Shown: in pieces, positions 46,763 through 57,859 of the stretch
Layout: each line of letters begins with the position of its first letter
How positions within the stretch are numbered: the stretch's first letter is position 1
Origin: Melampsora larici-populina 98AG31
Lineage: Eukaryota > Basidiomycota > Pucciniomycetes > Pucciniales > Melampsoraceae
Reading direction: 5' to 3'
NCBI RefSeq assembly: GCF_000204055.1
Contig: NW_006768818.1
Coordinates: forward strand, 571,566 to 635,565
Length of the DNA: 64,000 bases
Program-made: the position numbers and the translations under genes
Notes under the pieces: model-generated
The model's database searches: none
Told to the model about the DNA's origin: nothing
What the model saw: only the letters and a program-made list of their open reading frames with translations

Positions 46763-48472
46763 GATTTGCTGATGATGTGGATGCTTGAAGGTGAAAGTGA
46801 AGGTGAATATGAAGTTAAGATGATTTCTGAAGGTGAAGGTTCCGATGAGCCTAAATTGTCAATGGATTGGATTTCCTCGTGAAGTTGTATTGTTGACCTC
46901 AAGTTGCGGATATCTGCTTTGACCATCGATTCTAATCTACGATAGTTTCAATATATACATCCAGGTAGATCCAGGTAGATCCATTTGTTCAGCCTGCAGC
47001 ACCCCTGCGCTGGGTCTCGGCATCCGGGACTAACACCCATTCCCAACACTCCTTGGCTGATACTTGGGCAAGAACGTGATCAAAGGTATCTTTCATTCCC
47101 ACGGTGCAAAGTTGAGCATCAAAGAGCTAAAAATGAGCCCTTCTGAGTTTCTCAGCAAGCTCAAGTCACTTGAAACATACGCTCAAATTTGATCAACAAT
47201 CTTTGTATGCTGCTAGAAAAGAAATTTATGGCAAGGCAATGACCTCCAGGCCCAGTGTTTCATTCGACAACACAATGGCGTATGTGAGAGTTATAGTTAT
47301 GATTTATCTGTGCCAGCAACATCCAGACACTGTGATACCCTTCCTATTTAGTATCCTGCACCTAACTTGCTAAGTCCCTCTGTAATCAGACACGTTTTCC
47401 TTGCGAGCTCGGGTGTCCGGAGAGGGACTTATGAATTATCCACCAGTTTTCATGAGCCAGCTGGCAGCAGGGTGTTCAAAAATTAGGTTTGGCTTGAAGG
47501 TTTTTTTTCAAACCCCAAAAGCTCTCACTTCCTCTCAAATTCAATCAACCCCCTTGCCCATTTGAACTGGGTCTACCTGTGACCATCCCCTTCCAATCTG
47601 TACTTCCAGATTGCTTGTATCTTGCTTGGGTCTTCTTCAACATGGACAAGAAGTTTTTGGAAGTTGCAATTGGGTGGCATTTGCGCTGGCAAAATGACTG
47701 ATTTTTGATCAATGGCATTTGCTCAAATACAAAAGTTGTTCATTTGCTTGTTGTGGACATTTTGCTCTGCTCAGAATTTATGTATTGTATCAACTAAAGA
47801 AGTTGTGAGACTTTAGAGGATCAGGTCTATCCAAGTTCCTGCTTGTACACCAAAAGTAGCAAGTCCCTCTCCAATGCACCAAGCTTGTGAAGGTTAAAAA
47901 AGCCCTGTGAGAATTTGGGACCTGTTTTAAGTTAGATCCTGTACATTGGCAGAGTAGATAGTCCAGCTGAGCTTGGGGCCAACCAAGGTTTACTTTTTCA
48001 CACTCTTGATTTTTGTAGATTACCCACCCCTTACAATTTAGCAAGAGCAATAATTTGTAAGGTTGTACTCAACTTTGGTCAAGTCAAAAGCTATACTACT
48101 CTATATGCCTATACGTTCACCATAACAAAATAAAAAACTGTGATAATTTATTGTGCTGGTCATGAAATTTTGAACTTATTCAGAGAATTGTTTTTGTAAT
48201 TACTGGTCTTGATAGTCATTTCACAATTGCCTATCAGGCCCTCATCAATTACACTGTACCAAACCTCCACTGGGCCATGACAAAATTAGATTCAAAGAGA
48301 AAGAAAAAGAAAACAAAGTAAAGAGCTTCTCAAGCTAGAGGTGAGAAGCGCCTTGTGCCTTGTGTTGAATTACATGCCAATGTTTGAAATTGGATGAAGC
48401 ACAAGTTACACCTCTGGAACAAACTCTGTCACCTGAACCAAACCCATATGAACTGTGACCTGAACCAAAACA
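46763..48472. other. Spacer between F-box/LRR copies I and II
   Basis: No gene is visible. GATCCAGGTA repeats at 46962-46982, and a small hairpin lies at 47371-47431. Open frames at 47170-47373 and 47790-48050 have no domain. Confidence 0.45.
47371..47431. repeat. 61 bp foldback
   Basis: TAAGTCCCTCT and AGAGGGACTTA are exact inverse ends, with a second inner pair GACAC and GTGTC. It resembles in size, and in its AGTCCCT core, the hairpin at 22626. Confidence 0.7.
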
Positions 48473-49395
48473 TCAATATGGATCATACTCTTCTGGTTCA
48501 TGATCAAAATCCTTATAACCACCATACACCAGTTTGTCCAATTCTTCCTGATGTTCATTCACAAAAGCTTCAAACATGGCATTGTCAACAACATTTTCAT
48601 CCTCATCCTCATTATAAACTTTCCCACCAAAAATCATCTCAATGCCATTTTGCTGACACACTTCCTGTAAACTTTTGAAGTCTTCTGGACAAAGAGAAGT
48701 CTCTTTATAATCCAGAAATTGAAACTTCTTCAGTTAGGCCAAAGTTGATCTTTAATTAAATTTGCAAATTCATCAAGATCATGAGACAGGTCACCTAAGT
48801 AAATCCTTGTGAGGTTTTTTGAACATTGAAAGGATTGTGCAAATTGAATGGGTAAAAAGTGTGTGATTTCCAAGTTTGTCAGAGTCCTTTTGGATAATTC
48901 AAATTCAAATTTGTCGTTTCTGATGTCATCCCAAATTGGGCCTACCACTGGGTTCAACTTGCCATAAGCAAAATTACAAAGGTTATTGCATATAAGTGTG
49001 GCTAAGCTTGAGCTGAGAGGTTTGATGAATTTATGTAAGGTTGATACCACAAATGAATTACAATACACCAATGATAACACCTACAATAAACTTTTCCACT
49101 CAAGTTGACTCCAACTGGATTCCACACATTCAGCTCTGTGCAAGTTTAATTTGACAAGGCTAGTAATCAAAGCAAGATGAATTCCAAGTCAAGATTGACA
49201 ATTAGCTGCTTGGTTGTCCAAAGCCCTTGGATGTATAGCATCAATCCCTGTACAGCTAAAAGTTGTGAGTTGAGGAAAATGGGTGAGAATTTTGGTGATA
49301 AAGGTTTCAGTGTAGGGTGCTCCACAATAAGCATATGAGACTGAAAGATTTTGCATGAAGCAAGTAAAGTGATGGGTCCAATAAATAAGTCTTGT

Positions 49396-49403
49396 ATTGG
49401 ATT
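49396..49403. repeat. Left target site duplication of the intact hAT element
   Basis: ATTGGATT before the left TIR is repeated exactly at 52027-52034 after the right TIR. Confidence 0.9.
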
Positions 49404-52026
49404 TCAGGTGGTGGGCGCGGCGCGATTTTGGCGCCCTGAGCAGCGCCTGGGAGCGGCGCTCCCGGGCGCGGGTTTTTTTTTGAAAAAAGGGGTGGGAGCG
49501 CCCTCAAACCTAAGTAGGTGAGAAAAGGAGGTTTCCACCCTTTCTCACGCCCACCTTCAAGGAGTTCCCACTCTATCAGCGCTGGGGTTGGCACCTTTAT
49601 TCATTCACCTATCAATTATGTCACCTAAAGCAACGTGGATTGAGCCTCCTTCAGGTAGCGGTAACAAATGGACTGGATTCAAAGCTTTCAGCATTCGCCA
49701 CCACGGACGACGCCGTGCAAAGTGTAAATTCTGCAAGTTAGAAATGGATGGGAAGCCACCAAAATTATATCACCATATGACTCAATTGTGTAAATCCATT
49801 TCAATACACGAAAGATCTAATTACCAACAAATCAATCTTGAAGTTGCACTACAACCACTGAATACGACACCAGAAGAATCAACTGGATCAACACCCGCAC
49901 CTGTTTCCATTTTAAAGCGACCAAAACTTGATCATGATTTTTCAAATCTCCATCATTTCAGTATCCGTAAACCAGAAGAAAATATGAAAATTTATGAAGA
50001 TCTACTCAAAGCACTCATTACTGGCCATATTCCTTTTCGATTTCTCCATAACAAATCATTTCTCGAATTTCAACAGAAACTCTCAATTGCTCCATTCACT
50101 CCAGCCTCACGATACGTTATGATGGACAAAGTTCTTCCACAACTTCATGCTCGTTATGCAGTTGCGTCAAAAGCGGAACTTAAGCAGAATAGCAATATGA
50201 CTATTTCATTAGACGGATGGACTGACTGCTCCCGAAACAGTGTCTATGCTGTCCTTCTTTTACGTGGTACCCAAATCAAGAAGCTTATTGATGTTCTAGA
50301 CTTGGATGAGATCCGACATACTTCAGACAACATCCTGGCTGCTTTGAAAACTGCTTTACACGGGCAAGATGTCACCTGGGAGCAGATAGGAGCTATTGTC
50401 ACTGATTCACCCAGTTCAATGGTCAAGTTACGAGTAAGTACTTGATATATTTCTTTTTTGTCTTCCTCATTTCTTCTTTTCTTGTGATGCTTAGAAGGCT
50501 GAGAGTTTTTTGTTCATCACCAATTGGTTTTACAGAGACTCGTTAAAGAAGAGTATCCTCATGTCATCCCATTAGCGTGTTGTTTACACGTGTTTAATCT
50601 CATCGTCAAGAAGTGTCTTGACCACCCGGACATGAAGGACACCGCAAACAACGACCGAACCATTGTCAACTTCTTCAGCTCATCTCACTTCTGGAGCCAG
50701 AAGCTATTCAAGTGGCGTATGAAAGAAGGCATAACACACGGACTCCAAACCTTCTGCGAGTCTCGATGGCATTCGATGTCAAAGGTTGCATTATCGGTCG
50801 AAAGCCACGAACGAGGTTTTCAAATGTGTCTTTCATTATTGAAAGACAACTCAATCTCGACTCCAACAATCAATAAGAATGTACAAGTCATTATCGAGAA
50901 TCGAGATCACTTCACTTCAAACTCGATCCTAGTAAAATTAATCCGACCGGTGATTGATGCTCTCAGTAGATTAGAGCAAGCGAATACCTCAGTAGGCAAC
51001 ATTTGGAAAGAGATCATCACAGTCTACAATCAGCTACTGAAGATTGACTTATCGAGCTATCCACGATTCCTTCTTTACAAATCTCATTGTCTCAAGGTCT
51101 TGAACGAGCAAGCAAAGATATTCAACGAGCCAATTTACATCGCTGGATTCTTTCTCAATCCCTCTTATTCTCAAGTCGCTGTCTCACGTGCATATCCAAT
51201 AGATGCCATGATCAAGTTGATACTTTCAATCGCCAAGACATGGAGCTACAAGAAATCTGAAGCACTCAGTCTTAAGAATCAAATAATACAATACTTCAGC
51301 GGCGAAGGGTTGTTTCAACCAACTACTATGGTTTCTGTAGCCATGAACTACTGGCTAGCGATTCGCTCGACTCCAAATACAACTATCCTCAAAGCCTTCG
51401 CCATCCGAGTACTTGAGCTGGTGGCGCACGCAGCAGGTGTTGAAAGTGTATTCAGCATGATGGGTGCAACAAAAACCAAGAATCGTAGTCGGATGACTGT
51501 AACAAATCTTAAAATGATATCACAGCTCGAGCTCCAGATCAAAGCCGAGGAAGCTGTGGATCCAGCTGTCAAGGATCTCAGCATTGTTAACTATGAAGAT
51601 GAGGTTGAATCAGGTATCTTCTCCGGAGTCGATGAATTGCAAGAATTTGAAGATGGAGTTTTTGCTCAGCATGACTCACATACAGAAATGGATATAGAGG
51701 TAGCCTACTCTGGCTTTATTGAAACTTTGTTCAACATTTCTAATTTCACTACTATTGTAAGTAATAGAGCTAAAGTACAAACCATCAATGAAGATGAAGA
51801 TATTGATGATGAAGATTGGAGCGCAGATGACCTTGTTATTTAGTTCAAAGAAAACCCATCCGATTAGAATCATAATAGAAACTGCTTTTTAGCCATCTTA
51901 TTTAATTTTTTTAATTTTCTCGCGCCTCTCGCGCCTCTCGCGCCTCCTGCCAAAAAAGTAGCGCCGGGAGCCTGTATGGGCGCTCCTGGGCGCTACCTTT
52001 TTCCAGAGTTCGCGCCCACCAGCTGA
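49404..52026 (+). mobile_element. hAT DNA transposon, structurally complete
   Basis: The ends TCAGGTGGTGGGCGCG (49404) and CGCGCCCACCAGCTGA (ending 52026) are inverse copies with one mismatch in 16. An exact 8 bp duplication (ATTGGATT) flanks them. The subterminal regions are GC-rich and full of GGCGC and CGCGCC repeats, including three CTCGCGCCT units in a row at about 51920-51945. The 2.6 kb interior carries one uninterrupted two-exon transposase gene. It is inserted in the LRR region of the gene copy at 48473-52770. Confidence 0.93.
49618..51843 (+). CDS. hAT transposase, intact, two exons
   Basis: Exon 1 (49618-50433) and exon 2 (50536-51843) join in phase through a GTAAGT to TTACAG intron to give 707 residues. 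The start is the ATG of MSPKATWIEPP. The N-terminus holds a BED-type finger (KCKFCKLEM then YHHMTQLC). The catalytic core shows the first Asp in SLDGWTD, the second in AIVTDSPSSM, the ACCLHVFNLI region with its conserved Cys and His, and the Glu in the dimerisation domain (AAGVESVFSMMGATKTKNRS). The tail is acidic and ends DEDWSADDLVI. No stop or frame change was seen. It excises and inserts hAT elements with matching ends, and may also mobilise the 514 bp element at 43768. Confidence 0.93.
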
Positions 52027-52799
52027 ATTGGATTGCCTCCCAAGCTTGAAGAGTGTTGAATATTTTTTGAGTCTGATGTTTTAGAATTTTCAGTAGGTAT
52101 GGAAGGTCTTATATCAAGATCTATGTCAAGATTGGTGATATAAGGACAAGATTGTAGGATTCTGAGTAAGATTTCAGATTGTGACTTGAGATCCCACTGT
52201 GAACTCCGAGATGGATCTTGACTACTTTCCCCCATATCCAACCATTCTCTATGGTCATCTAGATGGTCTGTGACTCTCCACCAAATGTTTTTGACATGAA
52301 CTGAATGTCCTCTGATGATTTTGTCAAGTGTGAACCACAATCTATGGACTGTAAAACTGTGGAAATCTCAGGGCTGGAATTCAGATCAAGGATACAATAG
52401 GATGACAATAATGGAAACAAATTACCTGGAAAAGATAAGGAGAGAACAACTGATAGAATGGACAATTGGCAGAGGCAGGTTATTGAATCTCTTTCAAGGG
52501 GAGACCTTTGAAATTACAGACAAGTGCAGTAGTAGTGTAAGCAAAGTATATGATCATACATAGACATGATATTGGACGCAAAAGCAGAAAATATAATTTT
52601 TGTGCAATTGGTTGTGGATGAACATGGGTAGAGGAATTTTCAGGCATATTTACTGACTGCAGCTTGGATTTTGAAACTTTTGAATACCTCAAAGGTCAAG
52701 ATCATCATCATTTTTGTTTGGAATGTTGTTCAGGATCATTTCTCCAATTTCAACTGGCATAGATGACAGGTTCCCTTGAATGTGAGTGTGTGAAAGCGC

Positions 52800-53743
52800 G
52801 GTGGAGATTGAAGCGATTTCAACTTTCAGCTAATTTGTCTCAGCATTGAGGGGTTCCATTTGATGGCCTGCTTGGCTGCCTTATGAGGTCTCTATTTGGT
52901 GACATATTGCACCAACACCGCTAGATATATAACTCTTATTGGACTCACTTATCATCCACATGTTATTCCTTTAACTTATCTTGATCTAGCCTTGTTCTTG
53001 GTCTCAATCATCACTGTTACTCTTTTGATCTCTCTATCAGCATTTTTGGGGACATTTAACCTTGCTTTGAATTGAGGTTGGGTGGATTGGGTGGACTGGA
53101 CCTCTTCATACCAATAAATCATGATAAAGAGATGGCATTGTCATTTGCTTTCATGGGAGATAGGAGTACCTCTTGCCAATCACATTTATTCCCCATTCAG
53201 TAATCTTCTTATATGACTGTCATTCTACCATGCATTGACCTTTGACTAATTAGTAGATCATCTCAAATCAAATCAGTAAATAGGGTTTTCTTCTGATGCA
53301 AAACTAAACAGAGTACCTAATCTCAATACATCCACTTTTTTGACCACTGTACCATTTCCAAGTTCTGATCATCTTACAAAAGCCACGATAACTTCACATC
53401 AGAGATCTCCCTCTTGATCAATTGATCTTGTTACCAACTTGATTTCATTTTTGATTTTTCAGACTGAGAACAAAACTGAAAGGGAATAGAAGAGAGACAC
53501 AAGAATGCAACAGAACAAGCTAGTCTTATAACATCAAACTCAAAGTTTAGTTCATGATTCTTGCCTGATAGCCCTCAATGACTAAGCAAGTGAATGAAGA
53601 GAAAGGTTGAAGTAGCGCGACTTTGACAGAGTTTACTTGTATCGTTTTGTGATAGTCTTGTCGTTAGATTGAATCGTTCTTACCCCATCGTTTCAGATAT
53701 GATCAGTCGTGTGTACATTTTTTTGAATTTTAACGTATCATCC
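52800..53743. other. Spacer
   Basis: No gene is visible between the F-box/LRR copy II and the secreted protein gene. Confidence 0.45.
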
Positions 53744-54472
53744 TCAGGGCAACGGGACACCAGAACAACCTATAAGATTACGATTTGGACGATGATAATT
53801 GTTTAGGACATCATACAATGGTTGAGAGATATTTGAAGCTGACTCACGTTCAGGGCTCTTCAAACCGTTACAAAAGTATGTTTTTTTAATGTCTGTGTTG
53901 TCTGTGGAGTCGAAGTCTTTACACTCTGGATCATACAAAGTCACATAGATATCAAGTGTTGAGACATCAGCATCCGTCCATCCAAAATCCAACATCTGCA
54001 AAAATTTGTTTACTCACCATACTGATTCCCCTGAATTGTATACCAGACGCACTTGACGCCTTGGACGGGTGAGTTGCTGAGATCTTTACAATCGGTGCCC
54101 TCAGTAGGTTGACCTGGCGCTAATGTGATTCACCGAACGTCAGTAGTGCCCATTGCTGATTACAGATCGAGAACACTATGTAACCAAAGATGACTTACTT
54201 TCCGGGTGGCATTGATTGTTATGGAAAATGTAGCCATCGCAAGCTAATGGACCAGTTCAAGACATGTACGTCAGCACACAATATATCAAAATCAATGTGA
54301 CGGATTCGTGATCCCCGCCAGAAAAGCTGCACTGACTTGTCCTATCGGTCTCTGTGGTGAATGAAAAGTCGGATATGCAGACCACATCCACAGGGTCAGC
54401 CTGTTTGCTTTGATTTACAAGGCTCAAAACAACAAAGATAATCATAACATAGTGGTTATTGAAGAAATTCAT
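53744..54472 (-). CDS. Cysteine-rich secreted protein, five exons, effector candidate
   Basis: The ATG at 54470-54472 opens MNFFNNHYVMIIFVVLSLVN, a signal peptide. Four further exons can be read through GT-AG introns. They encode CDGYIFHNNQCHPE, then GTDCKDL with VKCVWYTIQGNQ, then LDFGWTDADVSTLDIYVTLY with DPECKDF and KKTYFCNGLKSPE, and a last short exon ending RCSGVPLP. At least nine cysteines lie in about 150 mature residues, which suggests a disulfide-stabilised apoplastic protein. The phase at the junction between the exon ending GNQY and the exon starting MLDFGW is off by one in my reading, so either that splice site is different or the gene is damaged. No domain is recognised; effector status is inferred from size, secretion and cysteine content. 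Confidence 0.6.
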
Positions 54473-55149
54473 TTTCGCGCTGGGAATGTGCTCGAGAGAT
54501 GATGATGCGCAGATGTCTGGGATGTAAAGCTTGTGGTGGGAATGGATTATAGAGCCTTTTGAAAACTGAATCATCTATAAATCATGTGGTGCAGTACATG
54601 TACGAAAAAAGATGCTTGTCAACGGGCCTAACTGCGTTACCCTTGAACGTGTCCCCTCGTGTTGCTTCTGGAGGGTGGGCGAAGGTCACCGTTTGCCATT
54701 CAATCGCAGTAGAGACCATTCGTCCATTGCATTGAAAAATCAAGAGAGAATTCGGGTGCAATCCAATCGGGCTGATGGAGGCTGATGGATAAAGCATTCC
54801 GGACTTTCCGGAAAGAGTTCAGGTTGGTCGAAGGCGTCTTCGGAGGGAGCACCGGATCTATCTCGATTCTCGACTATACTCGGGCGGGGGGGGAATTTTG
54901 ATAAGTTGTCTGAGAAGAATTTTCTGAGACTTTGATGATACAGACCTCCGGTACCAGCATATAATATGCCTATTACACATCCCTTGAGATTTCATTTTTA
55001 TTGCACAAAAAAACAGATAGTGAAGTCTGAGCAAGTAAACAAGAAAGTTAGTAAAAGAAAGAAACATGGAAACATGGTAGGACACATGTTAGTACCTAAA
55101 CAAGATCAACACATATAAGAACCTGGTGATGGAAGTTAAAGTTAACAGG
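54473..55149. other. Promoter side of the secreted protein gene
   Basis: No gene is visible. Open frames on the minus strand near 54582-55085 have no domain. Confidence 0.4.
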
Positions 55150-55620
55150 ATTCTCCCACTACACCACAGGGCGGCTGGCAGGTGAGCATCAGGTGAAATG
55201 GTCCTCTGCCAAAAAATCCCGGGCTCTCCACCTGAGGCCACACTGATTTGATTTCAGGTGAAACTCAGGGTGGCCAACACCTGATGTGATCATGTGTCCA
55301 CAAGGTGATGACTCACCCATCCATTATATGAAGATTCTCACTTGTTCGTCAGGTGAGAATCCTCATATAATGGACAGGTGAGCCATTGGATGAGACTGCT
55401 CACCTGTTCATCAGGTGAGAAGACTCATATGGTCATGGTGCAAGAAGTCTCATACCATGATGAGGCGAGAAGACTCATAAAGTCTCATACCATGACCATA
55501 CAAGTCTTCTGGTCCAAAGAGGCTTACACCGTGACCATATAAATCATTTCACCGCATGAACAGGCAAGCAGTCTGGTCCAATGGCTCACCTGTTGTGGTG
55601 AGATATTTATACCTCAACCA
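55150..55620. repeat. Cluster of foldbacks built on CAGGTGAG and CTCATA motifs
   Basis: CAGGTGAG or its inverse CTCACCTG occurs many times (for example 55180, 55353, 55376, 55400, 55414, 55580). The best hairpin is 55320-55374. Further direct copies of AGAAGACTCATA and TCTCATACCATGA follow at about 55420-55500. It looks like a foldback element or collapsed tandem repeat with no coding content. Confidence 0.65.
55320..55374. repeat. 55 bp hairpin with 22 bp arms
   Basis: The arm starting TCCATTATATGA pairs with the arm ending TCATATAATGGA over 22 bases with one mismatch. The loop is 11 bases. Confidence 0.85.
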
Positions 55621-56880
55621 TCTCACTTTTTTCTCCCGAGTGAAGCCATCTTTATCTTTAGTTAATGACAAGTTTTTTTATTTTCTTTCAATTTGATTTC
55701 AATCTCAAAGGTACATTATTGAGAATAAAATAAAGAGGCATAGGGATTTTTAGTTTACAAATTAATAGAGAGAAGCTATAATGAAAATCACAAAAAATCA
55801 AAAAAAAAATTAATAAGAAGGGAGTTTAGATTTAACAAAAGGGTTCATAGGTGTAGTAGGAAGGAGAATGAGAAATAGGAGAAGAGAGTAGAGAGAAAGG
55901 AAGGGGGATCAACTTATATAGCGATCAATCTAAAAGAAAAGTGGATGCAGAAAAGAAATAAAGAAGATCAAGAAAAGATAATACAGATTAGTTAAAGTTA
56001 TGAGATTGAAAGAAAGAAAGAAGGACATTTAAAACTTACTAGTAGATCAAAAGAAGAACTTGCTGAGATAATAGAGGAGGAATGGTTAAAAGCCTTCTGA
56101 ATTGATCAAACGAGGTGAAAACTAAAGTAAGAAGTTGATGATGAGAAAAGAAGTAAGAAGATGATCGATCGAGCCAAAACAAGTGAAGAGAAAAGAGTAT
56201 TGTTGTTAGTTTAAGATAGGACGAGAGATAAGAATAGGAAATGATGAACTGACCAATAAAAGATAGGATAACAAAGTAAAGAGTTGCTTGAGGATTGATT
56301 GATTGATCTGGATGAGACTAGTAAATGAAGAAAAGACTCACGGAAACGTTTGGAAGACACTAGCGATAAAGTAATTGAGTGACCGACCAACAGTTGGAAG
56401 TAGACATTAGATTTGGAAAACCGACTTGAAGCCTAGAAACAAAATATTAGCAGGAGCAGTGAAAAGAGAAGAGAACAATAAGATGAAGTACCATACAAAT
56501 TTAAAACAACCAAGTAAAGAGGAAGAAGATACTGAGCACAATACGGATTGAGAGATACAGCTGTTAAAAGAAATAACGGTAGAAACACATGTAAATGTGT
56601 TACAACGGGATTTAATTCCAAAGTCCAAAACTCATTTTCAACCGTATTTTCTCAATGGCGTTTGACAGCCTTGGGCTGAACCTGGCCGAACATCCTCTCC
56701 TTTGATTCCATGCCCCACGACATCACGACCTCCACCTACATAGCACGCATGTCCATTTCACACCACCTCGCTTTAGGGACCAGTCCGTCATGGATCTGAG
56801 TCGTTCAATTGTTTGATCTCTTTTCACATCATCTTTCAAATCGCTCAACCTTATTACCAACTTTCGGTTTCAACTCTCTC
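55621..56880. other. Purine-rich spacer
   Basis: No gene is visible. The plus strand is markedly rich in A and G from about 55800 to 56400. Confidence 0.45.
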
Positions 56881-56899
56881 AATATCAGCCTTCATTGGA

Positions 56900-57370
56900 T
56901 TCTCATATCCCAAATTGTAATCGCTATCCGCCCCTTACGCACGACACTTTTCAACCCAATCTCCAAGGAATCCAGCTGGACCCTTGTCACCCTCGAATAC
57001 GACTTTCATTTGGCTCCCAAATCTCCAAACGCTGTTCGAATCTGGACATTTTCCTTCAAGGCCACCTCACCTCACTTCTGGATCACAATCTATCTCGAAA
57101 TCCATCAACTTTATCTTGTTCAAATTGGAGACTTCGACCACGTTCTTGAGGTTGCGCCTGATTCATCCCAACTTTTCAAACCAATCTGCCAGGAATCAAG
57201 ACGCTCGTCGTGTTTTTCATTGGCTCCTAAGACTCCCAAGGCTTTTTCAATCTCGAATTTTGCCATCAAGACCACCTGACCTGAGTTCAAGATATCAATC
57301 TATCTCGAAAACCAACAACTCTATCTTAATCGACATTGAGACTTCAAGCTCGTTTCGGAGCTTCTTGGCC
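56900..57370. repeat. Two diverged tandem copies of about 0.2 kb
   Basis: CAATCTATCTCGAAATCCAT at about 57089 returns as CAATCTATCTCGAAAACCAA at about 57294. The preceding CAATCT(C/G)CCA(A/G)GGAATC block and the GGCTCC(C/T)AA block recur at the same offset. The unit is about 206 bases. It lies in the leader region of the gene at 57860. Overlapping open frames here are a by-product of the pyrimidine-rich composition. Confidence 0.6.
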
Positions 57371-57859
57371 TGTTTGATCACAACCGACTCACGTTTGTGT
57401 TCTTCTGACAAACTCTGGCGTTTTGCCCTTCGTTTCTGCGGATTTTGCCATTCGATTGTTGTAGATTTTCCAGTCTCTCGTAGCAGATTTCCAAGTAAGC
57501 TCAAAAATTCGTCATCTCTTTGGTCTTTGGTTGCTATAAGAACAGACTGATGAACTTACCAACCTCCCACCTCAAGCAATCCACTAGTCAAGCCTGTCTT
57601 TCGGTTCACTTGCTAAATATCATCTTTTCCAAATCAATTTCCACTCAAGTTCAACTCGTCTATAGTCAGTTATATTATCCCAATATATCTCTCTTGTTTC
57701 TTTGGGTTATAAGCCAATTCCTTACCTTTTCGCTCGCTTATTTTGTATGCAGCTTGTTCGATTTAGTCATCAATATAGCAATAGTCAGTCATCCCTCTGC
57801 TTCGCTTTTTCCTTGTTCAGCAGTAACCTCATTTCTCTTCATTTTGTGTTACTTCAGAA

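Larger units (their letters stand above)
48473..52770 (-). pseudogene. F-box/LRR family copy II, frameshifted and split by a hAT element
   Basis: The 5' half lies at 52770-52035: SMPVEIGEMIL for the F-box start, FKGLPLKEIQ and NCPFYQLFSPYLFQ, then SVHVKNIWWRVTDH and CPYITNLDIDLDIRPSIP. The 3' half lies at 49395-48473: DLFIGPITLLAS, FIKPLSSSLATLI, LTNLEITHFLPIQFAQSFQ, WPN, then CQQNGIEMIF and an acidic tail. Besides the transposon insertion, a TAA interrupts the F-box after KEIQ (about 52490), and one base is missing after KDQLWPN (about 48730). Across the insertion the two halves meet in frame at NPI and QDLFIGP, so the transposon came after or alongside the other lesions. Confidence 0.8.

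Noticed and set aside
56809..57550. Three overlapping plus-strand frames
   Set aside because: They coincide with a pyrimidine-rich tandem repeat and no frame is kept between the two repeat copies.
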